NCBI RefSeq assembly: GCF_036226465.1
Contig: NZ_CP108476.1
Location: forward strand, 372,001 to 436,000
Direction: 5' to 3'
Source: Kitasatospora sp. NBC_01250
GTDB lineage: Bacteria > Actinomycetota > Actinomycetes > Streptomycetales > Streptomycetaceae
DNA length: 64,000 nt
Part shown: one piece after another, positions 32,814 through 40,600 of the stretch
How the letters are laid out: each line of letters opens with the position of its first letter
Position numbering within the stretch: the stretch's first letter is position 1
Position numbers and translations under genes: made by a program
The notes under the pieces: model-generated
Told to the model about the DNA's origin: nothing
Seen by the model: only the letters and a program-made list of their open reading frames with translations
Databases searched by the model: none

Positions 32814-33782
32814 TCATGACCTCCCGTCACCGAGGAGCGCGTGGGTCAGCAGGCTCTGCCGGGCCCCGGAGAGCCGTCCCCGGTTCCAGTGGAAGATGAC
32901 GTGGTAGGCGGCGGCGCGGCGCGGGCCGATCAGCGCCTCACCGGACTCGAAGTACCCGGTGCGCCACTGCTCGGCGGCCAGGCGCACGGCCTCCCCGTGC
33001 GCCTGGATCGCCGCTCGCCGCTCCGGCGGCGCCGAAGCGAGCAGGGCCGGCCCGCCGGCCTGCCAGGCCGCGAGGATGCCGGCGGCGGCACGCCGGGCGT
33101 CGTCGTCCAGCTCGGTGCCCAGCCTGCGCCCGGTGTCGTCCCGGACCACCTGCCAGACCCCGCGGTGCTCCCAGCCGACGACGCCGAGGCCGTGCAGGAG
33201 TTCACCGAGGAGGTGGAGCGAGAACCGCCAGTCCGCAATCGGCTCCGGCCCGCCCTCCTCTGCTGCCGCGGCGATGGCGTCGTGGTGATCGAGCCAGGCG
33301 AAGGAGTCCGCCGTGAACAGATCGTGCACGTATTTCATGGACTGCGGGCCGCCGAAGAGATACGTCTCCGGCTCGTACCGTCCGCAGATCGGCGGGCGCT
33401 GTTGTCCGTCCAAATCCTGCAAGCAGTGCGTCAGTTCACGGCGCAGCGGTTCGACCTCCGGTCGGCCGGCATCGAAGCGGACGCGCAGGCCCGGTGGCTT
33501 GTGCATGAAGAAGAAGGAACGCGCCTCCCCGGCGGCGATCAGCTTGCGGGCCGTGTCCGCGACGACCTGGTACGTCCGGTGCCAGGCCGCGGGCCCCGGT
33601 GCGAGGTTGATCTGGACCCAGCCGCTCTCCGGCACGTCGTCGCGCAGGGCGGCCAGACCGGCCGTCAGAAATGTGTGGCGCGCGGCGTCGTATCCGGGGC
33701 CGGTGGAATCAACCGGCACCACGCCCAGAGGATTGTCGCGCACGTCCTCGAGACAGTCGGCCAGCAGACGTTCGACCTTCAC
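32814..33782 (-). CDS. Thiopeptide-type/SpaB_C lanthipeptide elimination protein
   Basis: A 322-residue protein matching the SpaB C-terminal/thiopeptide-type bacteriocin biosynthesis family, the half of LanB that eliminates glutamate to give dehydroalanine/dehydrobutyrine. Motifs include GWVQINLAPGPAAWHRTYQV, FFFMHKPPGLRVRF, YEPETYLFGG and ADSFAWLDHHD. It is a separate gene, so this is a split LanB system, as in thiopeptide and pinensin-type loci. It is the first gene of the operon. GTG at 33782 has GAGG 7 bases upstream; a GTG one codon earlier is the alternative. The frame stays open upstream to 33950 without a ribosome site. Confidence 0.88.
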   Translation of the reverse strand: MKVERLLADCLEDVRDNPLGVVPVDSTGPGYDAARHTFLTAGLAALRDDVPESGWVQINLAPGPAAWHRTYQVVADTARKLIAAGEARSFFFMHKPPGLRVRFDAGRPEVEPLRRELTHCLQDLDGQQRPPICGRYEPETYLFGGPQSMKYVHDLFTADSFAWLDHHDAIAAAAEEGGPEPIADWRFSLHLLGELLHGLGVVGWEHRGVWQVVRDDTGRRLGTELDDDARRAAAGILAAWQAGGPALLASAPPERRAAIQAHGEAVRLAAEQWRTGYFESGEALIGPRRAAAYHVIFHWNRGRLSGARQSLLTHALLGDGRS

Positions 33783-34014
33783 CACGTCACCTCGCCTTCC
33801 TCGTGTTTTCCGCTTCACTCCTCGGATTTCCACAATTCGGCCTATTTGAAAAACGGAAGACGAATACTCATATGATGAACAAAGTTGCGCCCGGCGCACG
33901 TACGAGCCGGCACGCGCCGCAGGCGCACTCTGCGGGCACATTCCGTGCACCCGAGCGGGTGTTGCGGCGGGGCGAGGTCGGCCGCGATGCGGTGCTATCC
34001 GGTCGAGCGGCTCA
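33783..34014 (-). promoter_or_regulatory. A+T-rich leader of the lan operon
   Basis: The stretch at about 33800-33890 is the most A/T-rich of the surrounding 10 kb (AATTC, ATTTGAAAAACG, ACTCATATGATG on the plus strand). It lies directly upstream of the first lan gene and ends at MITE copy 2, so the lan promoter is most likely here. I cannot assign a specific -10/-35 pair or regulator site. Confidence 0.4.
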
Positions 34015-34250
34015 GGCCGTGTCTCACAATTCCCGCCAGGCGCGCGACGCCGGCCCGCAGCGTCAGCTGCTGATGTCGCTGCCCGCCTGGACGCACCGGC
34101 GAATCATCCACGTACGACCCAGTACGAGGATGCTTCGCCGGCACGCCCAGCCGGGCGCCACCCAGCCGCCAGGCTGGGTGGCGGGGGTACCTCCCGGCCG
34201 AAGGCTGGGGGAGCCGCGCGCTGATCCGACGCGAATTGTGAGACACGGCC
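34015..34250 (+). mobile_element. MITE-like element, copy 2
   Basis: A 236-bp element nearly identical to copy 1 and in the same orientation, differing by a few substitutions (GGCCGTGTCTCACAATTC left end). The left flank is TCAG where CTAG would be expected, and the right flank is CTAG. That right-hand CTAG is also the left target copy of the IS1182-family element, so the IS inserted into the edge of this MITE. Confidence 0.85.
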
Positions 34251-34253
34251 TAG

Positions 34254-35965
34254 GAGGCTCGTGAAGATCTTGTTGAGGGGCTGTCCGGCCGTAGGCCGGG
34301 CTGCCCCTCTGGTTATGCGTTGGTTGCCGGGGTGAGTTGCCAGGTGCTGCCGGTGTGGGTGAGTCCGAGGTTGATCAGGCGGCGGAGGTTGAGGGCGGCG
34401 GCTCGGGTGTGGAGCCAGGTGTCGTTCTTGATGGTGCCGCGGTAGCGGAGTCTGCGGTTGCCCCGGTGGACGATCCAGGCGACTGCGCGTTCGACGGGTG
34501 GTCGCCAGCGGCGGTAGTCGGCTTGCCAGTCGGGGTCGGTGGCGGCCTGGCGGCGGGCGGCGGTGAGGAGGTCGTGGTGCGGGCGGATGGTCAGGGTGCG
34601 TCCGGCCCTGGCCTTGGTGCACCGCTCGCGCAGGGGGCACCCGGTGCACAGGCCGGCGAAGGTGGCCTTGCGCTGCTGGTGGCGGCCGCCGGGATCGGAG
34701 AGCGGGACGGTGTGTCCGGCGGGGCAGGTCACGGTGGCGGCGGTGGTGTCGATGGTGAAGTCGTCGAGGGTGAAGCCGCCGGGGACGGCTGCCCGCAGTG
34801 GGGCGGGTTTGAGGAACAGTCGGTGCCCTTGCTGTTCCAGGGCCTGGCGGGCGTCGCCGGTGGAGTAGGCGGTGTCTGCGAAGGCGTCCACCGGGGCGTC
34901 CTCGTCGGCGAGCAGGTCGAGTCCGACGGCGGCCTCGTGGTGTTCTGCTCCAGCGCCGGGCCGCAGGGCGACCGCGGTGTATAACCCTGTCTCGGGCTCG
35001 ATGGCGAGGTGGGCCTTGAAGCCGTCCTGCCGGTGGGTGCGGGTCTTGTGCACGTGCCGGGCCTCGGGGTCGACGGTGGAGACCATCCGGTCGTGGGCGG
35101 TGCCCCGGGTGATGCGCCAGCGTCCGTCGCGTCCGTCGGAGTCCTCGGCGGGCTCGACGTCCTGTCCCGCGACCAGGGCCAGCAGGCCGACCGCGTTCGC
35201 GGCCTTCTCGCCGAGTTGTTGCTCGGGCAGGTGCCCGAGCAGCCGCAGCGCGTCGCCGACCAGGGCGTCGACGAGGTCGGCTCGGGCCTGCTCGTCGTTC
35301 CACGCGATGCGGGGTTTGCCCGGGTCGGTGTAGTCGTGGGCGGTGCAGTGCACGGCCGCGACCGCATCCGCGCCGGGGACTTCGCGGATCACCGCCCGGA
35401 CGGAGGCGATGATCTGGGTGACGGTGTCCTGGGTGGCGACCGCGTCGTCCAGCACGGTGGAGTCCAGCGCCCGCCGGTGCTTGCCCTTGAGGACGCCGGT
35501 GGCCCGCACGACCTCACGCACGGCCTCGAAGATCCGGTTGGGCCGGGGAGAGCGGGCCAGCCGGCGGCGGAAGTAGGCCAGCAGCGACGGGTCGAACGCG
35601 GTGTCGTTCAGGCCCAGTCCGCACGCGGCCTTCCACCGCAGGTCGCACCGCAGTTCCTGGACCGTCTCGAAGTCCGACAGGCCGTGCAGGGCCTGCAGCG
35701 CGATCGCCGCGGCCAGGATCTGCGGCGGCATGCTCGGCCGCCCGTTCGCCGACGGGTACATGTCCGCGAACATCACCGCCGGGAACAACTCACCACGGTG
35801 CTCGGCCAGGAACGCGAACACGCTGCCCACCGGGATCAACCCCCGGCACGTCTCCCAGACATCCGGCCCGACCGTCTCCCCGGACCACTCACCCATCGCC
35901 ACAAGAAACAGTCTGGCCCCGCCGCTCGCGCGGCGAGGCCAGAACCCAAGATCTTCACGAGCCTC
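34254..35965 (-). mobile_element. IS1182-family insertion sequence, complete
   Basis: A 1712-bp element with perfect 19-bp terminal inverted repeats (GAGGCTCGTGAAGATCTTG at 34254-34272, its complement at 35947-35965) and a CTAG on each side (34250-34253, 35966-35969). It carries one intact transposase reading leftwards. All parts are intact, so it is potentially active or recently arrived. Confidence 0.9.
34313..35902 (-). CDS. IS1182-family transposase
   Basis: A 529-residue DDE transposase. The N-terminal DUF772-type part (MYPSANGRPSMPPQILAAAI, then LRWKAACGLGLNDTAFDPS) is followed by the catalytic core with likely Asp residues in ALDSTVLDDAVATQDT and FADTAYSTGDAR and Glu in ERAVAWIVH. A C-terminal cysteine cluster (CPAGH, CTGCPLRERC) resembles the zinc-binding insert of IS1182 proteins. 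GTG at 35902 or ATG at 35896; no strong ribosome site. There is no frameshift or internal stop. Confidence 0.93.
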   Translation of the reverse strand: MAMGEWSGETVGPDVWETCRGLIPVGSVFAFLAEHRGELFPAVMFADMYPSANGRPSMPPQILAAAIALQALHGLSDFETVQELRCDLRWKAACGLGLNDTAFDPSLLAYFRRRLARSPRPNRIFEAVREVVRATGVLKGKHRRALDSTVLDDAVATQDTVTQIIASVRAVIREVPGADAVAAVHCTAHDYTDPGKPRIAWNDEQARADLVDALVGDALRLLGHLPEQQLGEKAANAVGLLALVAGQDVEPAEDSDGRDGRWRITRGTAHDRMVSTVDPEARHVHKTRTHRQDGFKAHLAIEPETGLYTAVALRPGAGAEHHEAAVGLDLLADEDAPVDAFADTAYSTGDARQALEQQGHRLFLKPAPLRAAVPGGFTLDDFTIDTTAATVTCPAGHTVPLSDPGGRHQQRKATFAGLCTGCPLRERCTKARAGRTLTIRPHHDLLTAARRQAATDPDWQADYRRWRPPVERAVAWIVHRGNRRLRYRGTIKNDTWLHTRAAALNLRRLINLGLTHTGSTWQLTPATNA

Positions 35966-36004
35966 CTAGGCTGCCTACAACCGCGATTGCGAGACGCCCA
36001 CACC

Positions 36005-36907
36005 ATGATCGACGCCACCGCCGACACGCCGCTGCTGCCGCCCCCGCTCCAGCGCTGGCTCGCCGACCGCCTGCCGGAGCTGGAGGCCGTCACGGACGTG
36101 TCCTGGCCCCGCGACAGCTCCCGGGTCTGGCGGCTCTCCACGCCTGCAGGTGCGGCGTTCGCGAAGATCAGCCCGTCCGTGGAGGACTACCAGCGCGAGG
36201 TGTACGCCTACGAGCACGTGGCCGGCGTTCTCGCCGACCACGAGGCGCCGCGCCTGCTCTCGGCGGACCCGCACCTGCGCGCGCTGCTGACCACCCCGCT
36301 GCCGGGCCGCGTCGTGCGTGATCTGCCCCTGGAGCCGCGGGCCGAGCAGCGGGCGCACGAGCTCGCCGGCCAGCTGCTCCGCCGCTGGCACGACCACCCT
36401 GTCACCGACCCCGACCAGGTCCGCGGCCGGATCGTCGCGTCGGCCACCGCCCAGGCGGACGAAGCCTCCCGGTGCTTGGAGCGCACGGCCGGACAACTCA
36501 CCGACGACCAGTACGCCTTGGTCGAGCAGGTGGTCCACGAGCTTCCCGCTCTGGCCGAGCAGCTTCCGATCGTCTACCAGCACGGTGACTTCTCGCCGCG
36601 CAACTGGCTCTGGGACGAGTCGGCCGAGTCCCTGGGCCTGATCGACTTCCAGCTGTCCGCCCACGGCAGCGCGGTGGGCGACCTGATCTGGCTGCACGGA
36701 GCGCTGTGGCCGATCCGCCCCGACCTCAAGGACGCCTTCTTCACCGGCTTCGCCCGCGACCTCACCGACGCCGAACGGCGGGCGCTTCCCCTCCTCACCA
36801 CGCGACTGGCCGTCTCCTACCTGACCACCGGCCTCACCGTGGACAACGCCATGCTCATCGACCGCGGCCGTGCCGTCCTCGCCCGCCTGGTGGAGGCCCA
36901 CGGCTGA
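36005..36907 (+). CDS. Aminoglycoside phosphotransferase/APH-like kinase
   Basis: A 300-residue kinase-fold phosphotransferase. Brenner-type catalytic loop YQHGDFSPRNW (HGD at about 193) and the metal-binding IDFQ that follows are present, with an N-terminal lobe lacking an obvious Gly-rich loop, as in APH proteins. The substrate may be an aminoglycoside, a homoserine-like small molecule or another alcohol; sequence alone does not say. It starts 36 bp after the IS and lies between MITE copies 2 and 3. A short hairpin (CCGGCGG-AGTG-CCGCCGG) follows the stop. Confidence 0.83.
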   Translation: MIDATADTPLLPPPLQRWLADRLPELEAVTDVSWPRDSSRVWRLSTPAGAAFAKISPSVEDYQREVYAYEHVAGVLADHEAPRLLSADPHLRALLTTPLPGRVVRDLPLEPRAEQRAHELAGQLLRRWHDHPVTDPDQVRGRIVASATAQADEASRCLERTAGQLTDDQYALVEQVVHELPALAEQLPIVYQHGDFSPRNWLWDESAESLGLIDFQLSAHGSAVGDLIWLHGALWPIRPDLKDAFFTGFARDLTDAERRALPLLTTRLAVSYLTTGLTVDNAMLIDRGRAVLARLVEAHG

Positions 36908-37050
36908 GCGGTTCCCGCACCCGCGGCCGGCGGAGTGCCGCCGGGGCGGCCTCCGGACGCGCCGACCGGGCGCTTCCGCCGTCCGCCCCGGACTGCGAAA
37001 AGGCAGACCGTCCTCGCCGTTCCCTCGTCCGGTGGCGCCCGCTCCCCTGG

Positions 37051-37285
37051 GCCGTGTCTCACAATTCGCGTCGGATCAGCGCGCGGCTCCCCCAGCCTTC
37101 GGCCGGGAGGTACCCCCGCCACCCAGCCTGGCGGCTGGGTGGCGCCCGGCTGGGCGTGCCGGCGAAGCATCCTCGTACTGGGTCGTACGTGGATGATTCG
37201 CCGGTGCGTCCAGGCGGGCAGCGACATCAGCAGCTGACGCTGCGGGCCGGCGTCGCGCGCCTGGCGGGAATGGTGAGACACGGCC
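37051..37285 (-). mobile_element. MITE-like element, copy 3 (inverted)
   Basis: A 235-bp copy in opposite orientation to copies 1 and 2, with GGCCGTGTCTCACAATTC at its left end and the complement of GGCCGTGTCTCACCATTC at its right. The right flank is CTAG; the left flank is CTGG, one base off. It sits 82 bp upstream of the Trypco1-like start, so it occupies that operon's promoter region and may have brought or disrupted control sequences. Confidence 0.85.
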
Positions 37286-37367
37286 TAGCATGGCCGCACA
37301 GCAGCGGAGTGCCGTTCAACGTGTGGGCGAATTCGGCGACTTGCCGGAATCGAGGAGAGGCAGTCGT

Positions 37368-37694
37368 ATGTACCTGAGTGTGCCCTTCGACAACGGTGAG
37401 ACGTTTGTCGTGGAACTCTCCGAGGGAGAGGGCTCCGGAGTCATCCGGGCGAGCCGCGGCGAGGGGCTGGTCGAGTCCTCCACCGAGACCTTCGAGGCGG
37501 GCCTGGTCCGGGTGCGACACCTCGCCACGGCACTGCTGGAGCGGCTGAAGGACCTGCCCAGGAGCCCCGATCACATACGGGCCGAGTTCGGGATCAAGGT
37601 CACGGCCGAGGCGGGGCTCGTCGTGGCCAAGGCGTCGGGCGATGCGCACATCACCCTGGAACTGGAGTGGAGCCGCCAAGAGGGCGAGGAGTGA
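37368..37694 (+). CDS. Trypco1/CU044_2847-like small protein
   Basis: A 108-residue beta-rich protein: YLSVPFDNGETFVVELSEGE, then a central helix (VRVRHLATALLERLKDLPRS) and IRAEFGIKVTAEAGLVVAKA. This matches the small trypsin-co-occurring domain (Trypco1, also annotated CU044_2847 family) linked by comparative genomics to bacterial conflict systems. GGAGAGG precedes the ATG at 37368; the frame opens earlier at 37290 without such a site. Its stop overlaps the next start (GTGA), so the two proteins are made together and probably interact. Confidence 0.75.
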   Translation: MYLSVPFDNGETFVVELSEGEGSGVIRASRGEGLVESSTETFEAGLVRVRHLATALLERLKDLPRSPDHIRAEFGIKVTAEAGLVVAKASGDAHITLELEWSRQEGEE

Positions 37695-40600
37695 GCCGGT
37701 CGCCGGACAGACCGGGCAGCATGGCCTGGGAGCGGGGTACGGCACGTGTCCTGGACGGCGGACGCCCGGTCGGGGGCGCCTTCCTGATCCCCGGTGGGCT
37801 CCTGCTCACCTGCTCCCATGTCATCTCCGCGATCGCCGGTCTTCGGGACGACCAGCCGTTGCCCGCGAACCTCCCCGTGACCGTCGACTTCCCGCTGTTG
37901 CCCGGCCACCCGGTGGCAGCAGCCACGGTGCACTTCAGCGTGCCGGTGGCCGCGGACAACAGCGGTGACGTCGCCGTGCTGGAGTTGACCGATCAGCCAC
38001 CGGCCGGCGCCGTCCCGCTGCGGATCCTGGAGGCGGACGACCTGGCCGGGCACCGCTGGCGGGCGTTCGGGTTCCCGCGATACCCGGGCCCGAACGGCGG
38101 CAAGGACGCCGGGATCTGGACCCGCGGCACCATCGAGGGCCGGGAGGGCACCGGCTGGTGGCAGCTGACCTGCGACGAGGACGCGGGCTTTCCACTGGCC
38201 GGCGGCTTCAGCGGGGCGCCCGTGTGGGACGAGGAGTACCAAGGGGTGGTCGGTGTCGTCGTCGCCGTCGAAGGCGACCAGCGGCGCCGGACCGGCTACG
38301 CGCTGACGGTGGAGTCGCTCGCCCGCGAATGGCCGCAGTTGCGCCAGCGGTTGCTCGCCGACAGTCCCTTTCGCGAGCTCCTGCCCTTCACCGAGCAGGA
38401 CAGCGCGGTGTTCCACGGGCGCGACCACGAGACGCGTCAACTGCTCGACCTCCTCGTGGAACAGCAGGTCCCGGTCCTGCCGGTCCTCGGCGCCTCCGGC
38501 GTCGGCAAGTCCTCGCTGACCGGCGCCGGCCTGCTGGCACGGGTCGACGACGGCAGCTACCTGATCGCTCAACTCCCCCACGGCCTACGGCTGACCGCCG
38601 AGGAACTGCTCGCCTGGGCGCTGGCGGCTGCGGGCGACCCGGACACGACCACGGCCGACTGGCACGAACGCTGGACCGACCTGACCCGCCGGCTGGGCGA
38701 CGAGCACGGACTGCGCGCCGCGCTCGAGCAGACACTGGCCCGACAGGGCAGGCGGTCCAGACTCCTGCTCGTCGTCGACCAGTTCGAGACCCTGCTCGCG
38801 GACGCGCCGGAGACCGCGCGCAAGCTGGACACGATGATCGGCGTCCTGACCGCGCGTCGAACCGATGGCAGCCGGCCGGCTCAGGCGGTGGTCGTCGCCC
38901 GGATCGACTTCCTGCCGCAGATCGAGAAGCTGCCCGTCCTTCGTGCGGCGTGGGAAGCGACCAACATCGTGGTACCGCCGATGACGCGGGATCAGCTGCT
39001 CCTGGCCATCACCCGCCCGTTGGAGGGGCACGCGGGCATCCGCTTCGCCGACGGTCTGGTCGAGCAGCTGCTGCACGACACCCCGCGCGGTGCCGCCGCA
39101 CTGCCCATGCTGGAGTACACCCTGAGCCAGCTGTGGGCACGGCAGGAACGCGGCTTCCTCACCAGCTCCGCCTACCAGGCGCTCGGCGGGGTCGAAGGAG
39201 CCCTGGTCGGCAACGCGGAACGCACCCTGTGGGAGTGGGCGGACGACTCCGAGCAGGCGGCACTGGAGCGGATCTTCATCCAGCTGGTCCGCCCCGCCGA
39301 ACAGTTGGACGCCGGCGAACGCGGCCCCGACACACGAAGGGTCGCCGACCGCACACAGTTCTCCGAGCACGACTGGTCGTTGATCCACCGCCTCGCCAGC
39401 ACCCGGTTGGTGGTCGTGACCCGCCGACCCTCGCAGCTGGACACGGCCGAACTCGCGCACCAGGCACTGGTGGAGAGCTGGCCGCGACTTCAGCGCTGGG
39501 TCGAGCGCAACCGTGGGTTCCGCAGCTGGCAGGAGGAGCTTCGGCGCGCCCTGCGGGCCTGGCAGGAACAGGACCAACCGCCCGAACTCGCCCTCGACCG
39601 CAGACGAATCGCCGAGGCACAGCGGTGGCTCGGCCTCAGAGCCGCCGAAATATCCGCCGAGGAAGCCGGGTTCGTCGATGCCAGCGTCCAGGCCCAGCGC
39701 CGGCGCACCCGCCGGCGGCGCCTCGTCCTGGCCGGCTTCGTCCTGCTGACCGCCCTCGTCCTCGTCGCCTCCGGCCTCGCGTCCATCAACGCCCGGAGCA
39801 GCGACGACCACCGCGACCTGGCCGCCACCCAGCAACTGACCTCCCAGAGCCAGCTCCAGGCCGCAGCCGACCCCGCCCTCGCCGCCCGCCTCGCTCTGGC
39901 CGCTCAGCGCATCCACCCCACCGCCGACACCCGAACCCGACTCCTGACCACCCTCGCCTCACCCGCACGCGCCACCCTCACCGGCTCCACCGGGCCGGTG
40001 GCCTCGGTGGCCTTCAGCCCGGACGGAAACACCCTCGCCACCGGCAGTCGAGATCGGACGGTGCGACTGTGGGACGTGCAGACCCGCCGTCAACTGGCCA
40101 CCCTCACCGGACAGAGCGGCTCGGTGGATTCGGTGACGTTCAGCCCGGACGGAAGGACCCTGGCCACCAGCAGTGAGGACGGGACGGTGCGGCTGTGGGA
40201 CGTGAAGACCCGACACCTTCTCAGCACCCTCGACGACACGGCGACCCCGGTGGTATTCAGCCCCGACGGGCAGACCCTGGCCACCGGCGGCAAGCAGGGG
40301 ACGGTGCGGTTGTGGGACGTGCGGACCCAGCATCTGCTGACCACTCTCACGGGCCACAAGGACTCCTCGACGCTGTCCGTCGCCTTCAGCCCGGACGGAA
40401 AGACCCTCGCCACCGGCGGCAGCAGCGACGCGCTCGTGCAGCTGTGGGACGTACCGACCCAGCGCCTGCTGGCCACCCTCACCGCCGACAACGGTGCCTT
40501 GGTGCAGTCGGTGGCCTTCAGCCCCGACGGAAGCACCCTCGCCAGCGGCAGCAACGACCGCACCGCGCGGCTGTGGGATGTTCGGACCCACCGTCAGCTG

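Noticed and set aside
29654..32899. A 1081-codon plus-strand open frame opposite lanB
   Set aside because: Shadow frame; composition is Gly/Gln/Val-rich without motifs, while the minus strand has LanB signatures and tight operon spacing.
34015..37285. MITE copies 2 and 3 with the IS and APH gene as a composite transposon
   Set aside because: The inverted MITE pair could in principle mobilise the block, but no matching transposase is present and outer flanks do not form one clear target duplication; kept as association only.
38158..40176. A 672-codon plus-strand frame inside the protease-STAND gene
   Set aside because: Out-of-frame Arg/Pro-rich shadow of a gene with recognisable catalytic motifs.
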